64,000 nt of DNA from Lewinellaceae bacterium (lineage in GTDB: Bacteria > Bacteroidota > Bacteroidia > Chitinophagales > Saprospiraceae). This document shows positions 8,259 to 16,677 of this stretch, piece by piece; the stretch's first letter is position 1; each line of letters starts with the position of its first letter. The DNA is taken from assembly GCA_020636155.1 (NCBI GenBank), contig JACJYM010000003.1, forward strand, positions 186,001-250,000, in the 5' to 3' direction. The notes under the pieces are model-generated. The model made no database searches and was not told the origin of the DNA. It worked only from the letters and a program-made list of their open reading frames with translations. The position numbers and the translations under genes were made by a program.

Positions 8259-9128
8259 ATGAGACAGCTTAAGATTACCAAGTCAATTACGAATAGAGAA
8301 AGCCAATCATTAGAAAAATATTTACAAGAAATAGGTAAAGTGGATCTGCTTACCCCAGAAGAGGAAGTGGATCTCGCAAAGAAAATAAAAGAAGGAAATC
8401 AAGAGGCTCTCGAGAGATTGACCAAGGCAAATCTTAGGTTTGTGGTTTCTGTGGCTAAACAGTATCAAAATCAAGGACTTTCATTGAGTGATTTGATTAA
8501 TGAAGGAAATCTAGGCCTCATTAAAGCAGCGCAGAGATTTGACGAAACGAGGGGTTTCAAGTTTATTTCTTATGCTGTATGGTGGATTAGACAGTCCATA
8601 TTGCAGGCATTGGCAGAGCAATCAAGAATCGTGAGATTGCCACTGAACAAAGTGGGATCACTCAATAAAATCAACAGAGCATTTTCGGAGTTAGAGCAAG
8701 AATTTGAAAGAGAACCTTCATCTGATGAGTTGGCAGAATTACTCGAGATTCCGATGGAGGAGGTAGAAACCACCTTAGGTGTGGCTGCAAGACACGTCTC
8801 TATGGATGCCCCTTTTGTAGATGGAGAGGACAATTCTTTGCTTGATGTTTTAGAGAATAACAGCACACCAGATACCGACTCAGGCTTGGAATTTGTGGAG
8901 TCTTTGCGTACCGAGATAGAAAGATCTCTAAATACCTTGACGGATAGACAATGTGATGTCATCAAACTTTATTTTGGAATAGGAATCGAACACCCCATGT
9001 CACTAGAAGACATCGGAGACCGATTCGGACTTACACGAGAGAGGGTGAGACAAATAAAGGATAAAGCGATTAATAAGTTGAGATCGACTTCACGCAGCAA
9101 ACTATTAAAGAATTATTTAGGAGTCTAA
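8259..9128 (+). CDS. rpoD: Primary RNA polymerase sigma factor, RpoD/SigA type
   Basis: 289 residues, the usual length of the Bacteroidota primary sigma factor, which lacks the large region 1.1 and non-conserved insert of E. coli sigma-70. Region 1.2 is at residues ~18-45 (LEKYLQEIGKVDLLTPEEE), region 2 at ~50-125 (LRFVVSVAKQYQNQGLSLSD, then RGFKFISYAVWWIRQSI for regions 2.3-2.4), region 3 around ~130-200 and region 4 at ~215-285 with the helix-turn-helix MSLEDIGDRFGLTRERVRQI. It directs RNA polymerase to housekeeping promoters, which in this phylum have the form TTG-N19-TAnnTTTG, a motif found repeatedly in this window. A terminator follows at once. The leader before the ATG is A-rich with no Shine-Dalgarno. 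Confidence 0.97.
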   Translation: MRQLKITKSITNRESQSLEKYLQEIGKVDLLTPEEEVDLAKKIKEGNQEALERLTKANLRFVVSVAKQYQNQGLSLSDLINEGNLGLIKAAQRFDETRGFKFISYAVWWIRQSILQALAEQSRIVRLPLNKVGSLNKINRAFSELEQEFEREPSSDELAELLEIPMEEVETTLGVAARHVSMDAPFVDGEDNSLLDVLENNSTPDTDSGLEFVESLRTEIERSLNTLTDRQCDVIKLYFGIGIEHPMSLEDIGDRFGLTRERVRQIKDKAINKLRSTSRSKLLKNYLGV

Positions 9129-9154
9129 AATAAATTCATTTTGAACGAAAATAG

Positions 9155-9198
9155 AAGCCTTTGAAGATTTTAATTTTGTAAATTTTCAAAGGCTTTTT
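9155..9198 (+). terminator. Rho-independent terminator after rpoD
   Basis: Perfect 11-bp stem AAGCCTTTGAA / TTCAAAGGCTT (9155-9165 with 9185-9195), 19-base AT-rich loop, and a short T run on the 3' side. It lies 27 bases after the rpoD stop and ends just before the purC start. Confidence 0.85.
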
Positions 9199-9205
9199 AA
9201 TTACT

Positions 9206-10156
9206 ATGGCTAGAAATACACTCGGTTCACTCACTATCAAGCACCCACAAATCAAGCACGTCTATCGTGGAAAAGTAAGAGATGTCTATCAACTCGAAAA
9301 CGGCAAACTGGCCATGATAGTCAGCGATCGCATCTCAGCTTTTGACCACATCTTACCTAGATTAATCCCTAAAAAGGGGGCAGTCCTAAATCAAATAGCA
9401 GAGTATTTTTTAGAAGCTACCAAAGACGTAGTTCCCAACTGGCTGGAAAACGTCATCGATCCCAATATTTCAGTGGGTAAGATGTGTAAACCTATCAAGC
9501 TGGAAATGGTTGTTCGTGGCTATCTAGTGGGCCATGCCTGGCGAACATACAGCTCTGGCGAAAGAATGCTGTGTGGCGTGGAAATGCCTGATGGAATGAT
9601 TAAAAACCAAGCCTTTAAAACCCCAATCATTACGCCATCTACGAAGGCTGATGAAGGACATGACGAGGATATCAGCCAGGAGGATATATTGCGGAAAGGT
9701 ATAGTCTCTGAGGAAATTTGGAATCAACTGAAACACTATTCATTGGCGCTTTTTCAGAGAGGTAGTGAAATGGCCGATCAACGAGGATTGATACTTGCAG
9801 ATTCAAAATATGAATTCGGAATCGATAAAAGTGGTACGCTAATATTAATAGATGAAGTACATACACCTGATAGTAGTCGCTATTTTTATAAAAATGAATT
9901 TGACACAAAAATCGCAAATGGCGAAGAACCTGAGCAGCTATCAAAGGAATTTGTCAGGGAATGGTTGATTTCTCAAGATTTTATGGGGAAAGACGGTCAA
10001 ATCATGCCCAGCATGTCAGACGAGCTAGTTGCTTCAATCTCGAACCGATACGTGAAACTTTTTGAAGAAATAACGGGCAACACCTTTAGGTACGATGACA
10101 GAGACGTAGAAAATAGGGTAGAGAAAAAGTTTGTAGAGTACTTAGATAACCAATAG
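9206..10156 (+). CDS. purC: Phosphoribosylaminoimidazole-succinocarboxamide (SAICAR) synthase
   Basis: 316 residues, the long PurC form common in Bacteroidota and eukaryotes. It catalyses ATP-dependent ligation of aspartate to CAIR in de novo purine synthesis. Family blocks are GKVRDVYQLENGKLAMIVSDRISAFD (residues 22-47), the MVVRGYLVGHAWRTY segment, KADEGHDEDIS for nucleotide and substrate binding, GLILADSKYEFG, and the LIDEVHTPDSSRY signature. It starts eight bases after the rpoD terminator, so its promoter must lie within or before that hairpin, or expression relies on read-through. It converges with the DUF1573 gene with only two bases between stops. Confidence 0.96.
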   Translation: MARNTLGSLTIKHPQIKHVYRGKVRDVYQLENGKLAMIVSDRISAFDHILPRLIPKKGAVLNQIAEYFLEATKDVVPNWLENVIDPNISVGKMCKPIKLEMVVRGYLVGHAWRTYSSGERMLCGVEMPDGMIKNQAFKTPIITPSTKADEGHDEDISQEDILRKGIVSEEIWNQLKHYSLALFQRGSEMADQRGLILADSKYEFGIDKSGTLILIDEVHTPDSSRYFYKNEFDTKIANGEEPEQLSKEFVREWLISQDFMGKDGQIMPSMSDELVASISNRYVKLFEEITGNTFRYDDRDVENRVEKKFVEYLDNQ

Positions 10157-10158
10157 AA

Positions 10159-10548
10159 TTATTGGACTAATTCGAATTTGAATGTCAGCAATTCCGCTCT
10201 TTGGGCATCGATTTTTGGATCAATATTGTTGAGGTACATGTCCACCATCACTTCTTCAGATTCTTCTTTTTTGCCACTGTCAAAAATCACTTTTATTTTT
10301 CCTATTTCACCGGGTTTTATGTCTTGTGTGGGCCAATCAAGGGTGCTGCATTCACAAGCGGATACGACGGCTATGGAAATATCCTCGGTACCAGAATTGA
10401 AGAAAGTATATTCGAATTCTTTGATTTCTCCTTTTTTTACCTTTCCGAGGTCAACATTTCTATGGTCAAAAGTGATTCCATAGCTCTGTGTCATCGCATG
10501 GTTTGTAAAGGCCAATAATCCAATTGTAAAAATCAAAAGGTATTTCAT
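10159..10548 (-). CDS. Secreted DUF1573 protein
   Basis: 129 residues with ATG at 10546-10548 (a TTG directly before it is ignored). Signal peptide MKYLLIFTIGLLAFTNHAMTQ is followed by one DUF1573 immunoglobulin-like domain: YGITFDHRNVDLGKVKKGE, FEYTFFNSGTEDISI, a SACECSTLDWP strand with the family's paired cysteines, and IKPGEIGKIKVIFDSGKKE. The family is abundant in Bacteroidota envelopes and has no established activity; an MSP/ASH-like adhesive or scaffolding role is inferred from the fold. It overlaps nothing but ends two bases from purC, so transcription of the two genes collides here. Confidence 0.88.
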   Translation of the reverse strand: MKYLLIFTIGLLAFTNHAMTQSYGITFDHRNVDLGKVKKGEIKEFEYTFFNSGTEDISIAVVSACECSTLDWPTQDIKPGEIGKIKVIFDSGKKEESEEVMVDMYLNNIDPKIDAQRAELLTFKFELVQ

Positions 10549-10615
10549 CAATAAAAAAATTACAGTGATTTCAACGATACATTAGTTGAAAATGTTTCTT
10601 CTTTTATCTAATTGT

Positions 10616-13507
10616 TTAAAAAATTAGTATTTTTTTCCAGTTTAACACTACATTCTCATTTGTAGTAATTTTTAAAAAATAAAGGCCACTTGAAATATTC
10701 TTAGTATCAACTATTATCTCGTTGTTTTTCTTTTTAATGGTAGGTTGAAGTTCATTCCCGCGAATGTCAAACATGGATACGGACTGAATAATATTATCCG
10801 CATTAGTTTGTATGCAATAATAATCTCTGGCTGGATTTGGAAATATTCTAGTGACTACATTTACAAAGTCATTACTGGAGCTGATAAAATCTACATAATA
10901 TATCTCCGAAGTAAAACTGCAATTATTATTATCCACTACTTCGAAATAGTAATATCCATAAGGCACGTTGGTTAGGACATCATCATTAGAAATTATCACA
11001 CCTTTGTCATTGTACCAATTAATTGAGTAGGGTGTAGTACCTCCTGACAACGTAAGTTCTATGTTGCCATCAGAGCTGATATTAGACGAAGCATTAGTTA
11101 TTTGAACATTCTCAATTGAAATGGAATCGGGTTGAGAAACCTCTATATCTTCGATTCCTATGATACAACCTACACTATCCGTGACAGTAATTGAATAAAG
11201 TCCTGAAGGAATTTCGGTTATTAATGTTGTATCTGCTACACCATTACTCCAAAAAATGGCGTAGGGCTCGATTCCCCCTGAAATTTTAATTTCAAGCTGA
11301 CCATCATTAGAATTATAACAACTAAGATTTTCTACCATCAAATCAATTTGTAATTGACAACTTCCTTGATTGACAAAGAATCCTTTTATTGCCGTACATC
11401 CGTTAGCATCCGTTACTGTGAGTTGGTAATTTCCGCTTTGGAGTGAATTAATTGTGGAAGTTGTGTCCCCTATTGACCATAAATAAGAATATTCGGGAGT
11501 GCCACCGTATATGTCTACACTTATACTTCCATCTCCTGCTCCTTCAAAAGACTCATTGGTAATGTTTTCTATAAATGTAATTTCTTCAGGACTACTAATT
11601 GATATAGTATCGGTAGTCACCGAACACCCATTATTATCAGTTATTTCTGCAATATATGATCCATTAGCTAAACTGTTTAAAGTGTTTCCTTCCATGTCAT
11701 TGTTCCACAATATAGTATATGGCATGACTCCACCTGTCACATTAATCACTATTTCACCTTCATTGAGCCCAAAGCAAGAATTGTCTGTTGATTGTGTCTG
11801 ATAATCCAGAAGTTGTGGCTCATAAATTTCTACGCTATCATACACGAAGCATTGGTAATTATCATAAATCGATACATAATATTTTCCGCTTGTTAAGTTG
11901 ATAATATTTTCTGAAGTATCGCCATTTGACCACAAAATATCGTAAGGTGCCGCACCTCCCATTATATTTAAATTAATACTGCCATCCTCACCATTAAAAC
12001 AGCTTACGTCTTGTTTTATACTATTAATATTAATTGAATCACCTTCTAATATGGTATATACTTGATTGTTATTACACCCATTTTGATCACTGATAGTACA
12101 AGAGTAAATACCTGCAATTAATTGGTTTAACGATTCACTTGTCTGACCATTTGACCATTGTATTGAATAGGGAGCCATGCCCCCAGATAGGTTAAGTTTG
12201 ATACTACCAATGGAGTCACCAACGCATAAATTGTCAGTTAGATTTGCAACTACATTTATTACTGATGGTTCTGAAAGACTGAATGTTTCAATTATTTGGC
12301 AAGCATTTTCATCCTCTATGGTTACGTTATAAGTACCGCCACTTAGATTTGTTATGGCATTTCCTATGTCTCCATTTGACCAATAATAACTAAGATTTCC
12401 AATTCCTCCTGAAACTTCTAAATTAATGCTTCCGTCCATATAACCCCCACAACTTACATTTGTTATGCTTACCTGATTGATGACCATTGTAGGTGGGTCG
12501 AAAATTTCGAAATCAAGATTAGCCTCGCAATTATTTACGTCATTAACTGTTACAGAATAAAATCCCGGAGGTAAATTGTTGAGCTCATTTCCGTATGCTC
12601 CATTAGACCAGTTAAATTCATAATTTGGAGTCCCACCTAAGGCTTCAATAAAAACATAACCATCATTATTTCCTGAACATGTCGGATTTGTAAGCATTGA
12701 AATGAATCCAACTAACAAATCTGGTCCAGTAATTTCCACAAAATCACTCTCTGACATTCCTCCTTGATCAGTAATTGTAACAGTTTGGAATCCTTGTGAA
12801 AGATTAGTTGCTGTAGCGGTAGTTTCACCATTTTCCCATAAATAATTATATGGAGGAGTCCCTCCACTTACAACTACAGTGGCACTACCATCAGGTGATT
12901 CATAACACGTCGTTTCAGAAATATCGTTAAAAGTTAAGCTTAATGGATCAGGTGTGATTTCCATGGTAGTGGTAGTATTGGTATTAATAACTTTGTCATT
13001 TTGATTAGATCCGTTTCCATTAGCTAAAACTGAAGCTCCATAAAAAGTAATAGTTTCCGCAGAATTATTAGTTGAGTTTGGAGTCCAATCCACATTAAAG
13101 GTAAGAGTGCTAGCGCCATTGAAATTGGAAGCTGGTTGATGGCCAAAATATTTTTTTCCACCTGCTGTTTTAATCACTGTATTACTGCTATTATTTGAAA
13201 ATTCGCCAGCATTGGTATTGTTTTCTCGTAATGAAACAATCTGAAAACCAGCTTTTGTTACATTATTATTAAAGTCAGTAATGGTTACTGTAAGTGGATA
13301 AGCTATACCGGACGTAACTGTAGGAGGTAAACCGTCAATACTAATAATTCCTGAAAAACTTGAGTTACTTCCGGTATGACAATTTGCACAATAACCATCT
13401 CCAGGGGCACCAGTATAACCACCGCTTCCACTCGTAGGTGTACTTGTGCTGTAAGCCATAAATAATATAGATAGAAGTATAAATATGCCAAAATAATAGA
13501 TTTTCAT
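10616..13507 (-). CDS. T9SS cargo with choice-of-anchor V domain, nine SprB repeats and type-A sorting domain
   Basis: 963 residues. I chose the ATG at 13505-13507 because it begins the signal peptide (MKIYYFGIFILLSILFMAYS); the 50 residues upstream are low-complexity and unlike a leader. After the signal comes a Gly-rich stretch with a CANCHTG motif and then a choice-of-anchor V domain (residues ~20-180: GIISIDGLPP, AGFQIVSLR, GGKKYFGHQ). Residues ~190-875 are nine SprB repeats of about 76 residues. The last ~80 residues are a type-A T9SS sorting domain (RIFPNPARDYYCI, MFDIRGNELQP, ISSGLYFLKI). It is predicted to be secreted across the outer membrane and attached to the surface, as SprB is in gliding Bacteroidota, perhaps as an adhesin. 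The gene is monocistronic, with a TAAATTTG element 5 bases upstream. Confidence 0.9.
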   Translation of the reverse strand: MKIYYFGIFILLSILFMAYSTSTPTSGSGGYTGAPGDGYCANCHTGSNSSFSGIISIDGLPPTVTSGIAYPLTVTITDFNNNVTKAGFQIVSLRENNTNAGEFSNNSSNTVIKTAGGKKYFGHQPASNFNGASTLTFNVDWTPNSTNNSAETITFYGASVLANGNGSNQNDKVINTNTTTTMEITPDPLSLTFNDISETTCYESPDGSATVVVSGGTPPYNYLWENGETTATATNLSQGFQTVTITDQGGMSESDFVEITGPDLLVGFISMLTNPTCSGNNDGYVFIEALGGTPNYEFNWSNGAYGNELNNLPPGFYSVTVNDVNNCEANLDFEIFDPPTMVINQVSITNVSCGGYMDGSINLEVSGGIGNLSYYWSNGDIGNAITNLSGGTYNVTIEDENACQIIETFSLSEPSVINVVANLTDNLCVGDSIGSIKLNLSGGMAPYSIQWSNGQTSESLNQLIAGIYSCTISDQNGCNNNQVYTILEGDSININSIKQDVSCFNGEDGSINLNIMGGAAPYDILWSNGDTSENIINLTSGKYYVSIYDNYQCFVYDSVEIYEPQLLDYQTQSTDNSCFGLNEGEIVINVTGGVMPYTILWNNDMEGNTLNSLANGSYIAEITDNNGCSVTTDTISISSPEEITFIENITNESFEGAGDGSISVDIYGGTPEYSYLWSIGDTTSTINSLQSGNYQLTVTDANGCTAIKGFFVNQGSCQLQIDLMVENLSCYNSNDGQLEIKISGGIEPYAIFWSNGVADTTLITEIPSGLYSITVTDSVGCIIGIEDIEVSQPDSISIENVQITNASSNISSDGNIELTLSGGTTPYSINWYNDKGVIISNDDVLTNVPYGYYYFEVVDNNNCSFTSEIYYVDFISSSNDFVNVVTRIFPNPARDYYCIQTNADNIIQSVSMFDIRGNELQPTIKKKNNEIIVDTKNISSGLYFLKITTNENVVLNWKKILIF
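10870..12940 (-). repeat. Coding tandem array of nine diverged SprB repeats
   Basis: Each ~230-base unit encodes a cysteine-containing lead (for example ISETTCYESPDGS, LTNPTCSGNNDG, IKQDVSCFNGEDGS), a GGxxPYxxxWSNG core and a YxVTIxDxxGC ending. Units 7 and 9, counted from the N-terminus, lack the first cysteine (NESFEGAGDG, NASSNISSDG). The units are diverged at DNA level, so recent duplication is not indicated. Confidence 0.85.
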
Positions 13508-13512
13508 TGATA

Positions 13513-13520
13513 CAAATTTA
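13513..13520 (-). promoter_or_regulatory. Putative -7 element (TAAATTTG) for the SprB-repeat gene
   Basis: Exact TAnnTTTG match only 5 bases from the chosen ATG. If real, transcription would begin at or next to the start codon, giving a leaderless mRNA. Confidence 0.35.
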
Positions 13521-13574
13521 ACTAAATTCAAAAATACATAATGAGATATATATTTAATAATAATTACAATTTTA

Positions 13575-13582
13575 TACGTTTG
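13575..13582 (+). promoter_or_regulatory. Putative -7 element (TACGTTTG) for the LuxE-like gene
   Basis: Exact TAnnTTTG match in the 140-base divergent gap, 65 bases before the GTG start at 13648. No well-spaced TTG upstream. Confidence 0.35.
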
Positions 13583-13647
13583 TAGTATTATTAAAATTCG
13601 AAAAAAATAAGATAATCGGCAACAGCAATAAAATATTAAAATCAATC

Positions 13648-14616
13648 GTGTATTCACTTTATAACAAAAGTGAAAATTTCGAAGAAGTAGCTATGAAAGT
13701 CTTTGATTATCAGAAACAACGAAATAAAATTTATAGCGAATACCTTTCATTATTACCTACACGACTAAATAATCCGAAAAATTTTCAGGAAATACCTCAT
13801 ATACCGATTTCCGCATTTAAAAAATATAAAATAAAAACGGGAAACTGGTCAGAAGAACTACAATTCGTCTCGAGCGGCACGAGTCAACACCCAACGAATT
13901 CAATTCATCTGATTCGGTCTTCGGAATGGTATCTTCAGAATGCCCAAAAAGCCTTTGAAATGCATTTTGGAAAGGTCTCGGACTATTGCTTTTTGGCTCT
14001 ATTACCCCATTATTTAGAGCGAGGAAATTCATCGCTGGTGTATATGGTCAATCATTTTATCAAGGAATCGAATTATCCTCAAAGTGCATTTTATCTACAC
14101 GACTATCAGGCATTATTTTCAACACTTAATGCATGTAGTGAAAAGCAAATTCCGACTATTTTGTTTGGGGTGTCTTATGCTTTATTGGATTTTTTTAAGG
14201 CCTATTATGTCAATTTTCCAGAGCTAATTATAATGGATACGGGAGGGATGAAAGGTCGAAATAAGGAGCTGACCAAGCAAGAGCTTTACGAGAATTACAA
14301 AAAAGGATGCAACACTCACCGATTTTGCTCCGAATATGGAATGACAGAATTACTCTCTCAAGCTTATGCTCTGGACTGTTCAAATTATCGTCTGCCTCCT
14401 ACAATGAAGATAAGTGCGAGAGAACTGAACGACCCATTCGCAACCGCGAAAAATGGTAAGGCCGGACAAGCTTTTGTGACCGACTTAGCCAATATTGATA
14501 CCTGTGCTTTCATTGCCACTGATGATTTGATATTGTCCAATAACAATGGCACTTTTCAGGTTTTGGGAAGGATGGATCACAGTGAAATAAGAGGTTGTAA
14601 CTTACTAGTAAGCTAG
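13648..14616 (+). CDS. LuxE-like acyl-protein synthetase family protein
   Basis: 322 residues from a GTG start; no earlier ATG is in frame. It belongs to the LuxE branch of the adenylate-forming superfamily: FVSSGTSQHPTNS (residues ~72-84, the Ser/Gly/Thr phosphate-binding loop), LIIMDTGGMKGRN (191-203) and FCSEYGMTELLSQAY (228-242), the block that carries the acyl-AMP site in the family. In luminous bacteria LuxE activates fatty acids for LuxC reductase; no luxC, luxA or luxB is present here. Stand-alone homologues occur in many Bacteroidota and their acid substrate is unknown. It is divergent from the SprB-repeat gene and convergent with the UbiA-like gene (8 bases between stops). No signal peptide; cytosolic. 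Confidence 0.82.
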   Translation: MYSLYNKSENFEEVAMKVFDYQKQRNKIYSEYLSLLPTRLNNPKNFQEIPHIPISAFKKYKIKTGNWSEELQFVSSGTSQHPTNSIHLIRSSEWYLQNAQKAFEMHFGKVSDYCFLALLPHYLERGNSSLVYMVNHFIKESNYPQSAFYLHDYQALFSTLNACSEKQIPTILFGVSYALLDFFKAYYVNFPELIIMDTGGMKGRNKELTKQELYENYKKGCNTHRFCSEYGMTELLSQAYALDCSNYRLPPTMKISARELNDPFATAKNGKAGQAFVTDLANIDTCAFIATDDLILSNNNGTFQVLGRMDHSEIRGCNLLVS

Positions 14617-14624
14617 TGATTAAA

Positions 14625-15470
14625 TTAGAGCTGGCTGAAGATAAGAAAGAGCATTAATGGCAAAATGACCATGCCATCCATCAATCCGTTGTAATACCAA
14701 TCACCTCTAGATTCGTTGGACTTTATGATCAAGATGCAACTTATAAAATAAGTGATTTCGAAGGCGATTAGTGCTTCTAACGAAATAATAAAAACCGAGG
14801 TATATTGTAATAAAATTGCCGAAGCGAAAAGAAGTAAACCAATGCTGATAAGTTTACTATTTCTTACTCCAAAGAAGCCCGGAATCGTGATGACATGATT
14901 TTCATTTTCTACTTTAAGGTCTCTGATGTCAAAAGGGATAGTGATGGCAGTAATAAACAGGAATCTTTCTAGACTTAACCATGATATCGTATTCACATGA
15001 AACCCACTTTCTATCAGCGGAATGGTTGCTGTAATGGCGGACCACACGATTCCTACGGAAATACTTTTGGTAAGCGGAAAGTCTCGCAATATTCTTTTAG
15101 AATTGAAAATAGGAAATACATATAGCAGCGAAATCATTCCTAAAATGAAAAACACTAGGAACATATAACTTTTGAGAAATTGCAAGAAGTACAAGCCTAT
15201 CAAAGCTGAAATTAACACCAAAAAATAATGAAATTTCAGATGTTGTTGTGCTATGAAGAAGCGGCGGATACCAAAGTGCTGATACTCAATTTTAGAGGCG
15301 ATAATGCGGTGTAGATTGTACAAACATAAAGTGGCACAAAAAATCAAAGCAATGTAATCATTATCTACCGTTTTATTGGTTGATAAATAAGTCATTAATG
15401 TAATTGATGCCGCACCTAGAGCGATGTGAAAATTGCCGTAGAGATAAATCTTGAAAAATTTACTTATCAT
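14625..15470 (-). CDS. UbiA-like polytopic membrane protein
   Basis: 281 residues from ATG at 15468-15470 (a GTG just before is ignored). About eight hydrophobic helices are visible, for example NFHIALGAASITLMTYL, YFLVLISALIGLYFLQFL, MFLVFFILGMISLLYVFPIF and LISIGLLLFASAILLQ. The segment FLFITAITIPFDIRDLKVE resembles the second aspartate-rich motif of UbiA prenyltransferases (DxRDxxxE), but the first NDxxD motif is not clear; the equivalent region reads YNLHRIIASKIEY. The protein may be a diverged or inactive prenyltransferase-like protein typical of Bacteroidota. Nine bases separate it from the M42 peptidase upstream, so the two probably form one transcript. Confidence 0.7.
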   Translation of the reverse strand: MISKFFKIYLYGNFHIALGAASITLMTYLSTNKTVDNDYIALIFCATLCLYNLHRIIASKIEYQHFGIRRFFIAQQHLKFHYFLVLISALIGLYFLQFLKSYMFLVFFILGMISLLYVFPIFNSKRILRDFPLTKSISVGIVWSAITATIPLIESGFHVNTISWLSLERFLFITAITIPFDIRDLKVENENHVITIPGFFGVRNSKLISIGLLLFASAILLQYTSVFIISLEALIAFEITYFISCILIIKSNESRGDWYYNGLMDGMVILPLMLFLIFSQL

Positions 15471-15482
15471 CACGGCATTTCA

Positions 15483-16553
15483 CTAAAAATACTTGAAAGA
15501 TTGTCCCATTTTAACCTCTTTAAGTGTTTCGAATATTAATTTTATTACGTTATCAATGTCATTTTTATGTGCCATTTCGACCGTCGTGTGCATATATCTC
15601 AGTGGAATGCTGATAAGTGCGGAAGGCACACCTCCATTGCTATAAGCAAATGAATCCGTATCTGTGCCAGTGCTGCGAGATGAAGCCGACATTTGATAAG
15701 GAATTTTTTTCGCTTTTGCCACTTCTTTAATGAGGTGTAATACTATGTTATGCACAGCTGGTGATACTGTTAAGCTTGGGCCTTTACCACAAAAAATCTC
15801 ACCTTGCTCTGTTTTTTTTATCATTGGTGTAGAGGTATCGTGACACACATCCGTGATAATTGCAAGATTGGGTTTTATCGTATTCGCAATCATTTCGGCA
15901 CCACGAAGTCCGATTTCCTCCTGCACAGCATTGACTATATAAAGTGAATAGGGTAGTTTTAACTTTTTTTCCTTGATCATACGAGCTACTTCTGCTATAC
16001 AAAATCCACCCATTCTATTATCCAAAGCTCTTCCGGCAAAATAATGATGGTTGATTTCTGTGAGTTCATCCTCGAATGTGATGACATCTCCTACTTCAAT
16101 TCCCATTTTCGCTACTTCGTCCTTATCTTTGGCTCCCACATCAATAAAGATGTTTTCCGTAGTAGGTGATAGAGTGGCGTCTTTACCTCGTCTCACGTGT
16201 ATTGCAGGCCACCCAAAAACACCTTTAACTATACCATTCGAGGTGTGTATTTTTACTCTTTTCGAAGGTGCTATGATGTGGTCAGAGCCACCGTTTCTAA
16301 TCACATAAATGAACCCGTTATCATTTACATAATTAACATACCATGCTATTTCATCAGCATGTGCTTCGATGACGACTTTATAATCTTGACCCGGATTGAT
16401 GACTCCGTAAGCTGTGCCATAATTGTCTAAATGCCATTCATCGACATATTTTTTTAAATAGTCAATCCATATTTTTTGACCCTCGGATTCAAAACCCGTA
16501 GGGGAGCAATTATTAAGATATTTGTAGAGGAATTCTCTTGATTTTTCGTTCAT
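15483..16553 (-). CDS. M42 family metallo-aminopeptidase
   Basis: 356 residues, ATG start, no signal peptide. Motifs of the M42 (glutamyl aminopeptidase / PepA-TET) family are in order: EAHADEIAW with a zinc-binding His (residue ~64) and catalytic Asp, GRALDNRMGG with the bridging Asp, VQEEIGLRGAE with the catalytic Glu pair, ITDVCHDTSTP with a metal-binding Asp, and a late TDSFAYSNGGVPSALISIPLRYMHT with the last His. Family enzymes form large cytosolic dodecameric shells that degrade short peptides using two zinc or cobalt ions. It is the first gene of a two-gene unit with the UbiA-like gene. Confidence 0.92.
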   Translation of the reverse strand: MNEKSREFLYKYLNNCSPTGFESEGQKIWIDYLKKYVDEWHLDNYGTAYGVINPGQDYKVVIEAHADEIAWYVNYVNDNGFIYVIRNGGSDHIIAPSKRVKIHTSNGIVKGVFGWPAIHVRRGKDATLSPTTENIFIDVGAKDKDEVAKMGIEVGDVITFEDELTEINHHYFAGRALDNRMGGFCIAEVARMIKEKKLKLPYSLYIVNAVQEEIGLRGAEMIANTIKPNLAIITDVCHDTSTPMIKKTEQGEIFCGKGPSLTVSPAVHNIVLHLIKEVAKAKKIPYQMSASSRSTGTDTDSFAYSNGGVPSALISIPLRYMHTTVEMAHKNDIDNVIKLIFETLKEVKMGQSFKYF

Positions 16554-16677
16554 AAAATTTTATATCGGTTTTACTTAACTAAAAATTTGCATGAAAAAAG
16601 ATGATATAATTTTAGTGATAATTTAGGGTACTCATTAAATATGTCCTCGGCAAAGATTGCAAATTTAGTATATTTTT

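Noticed and set aside
10178..10518. Two plus-strand frames of about 100 residues across the DUF1573 gene
   Set aside because: They are antisense shadows of a gene with a signal peptide and family match.
10870..12940. CRISPR array or recent tandem duplication
   Set aside because: The repetition is at protein level in SprB units with diverged DNA and no constant repeats or spacers.
13648..14616. Bioluminescence operon
   Set aside because: Only a LuxE-like gene is present; luxA, luxB, luxC and luxD are absent.
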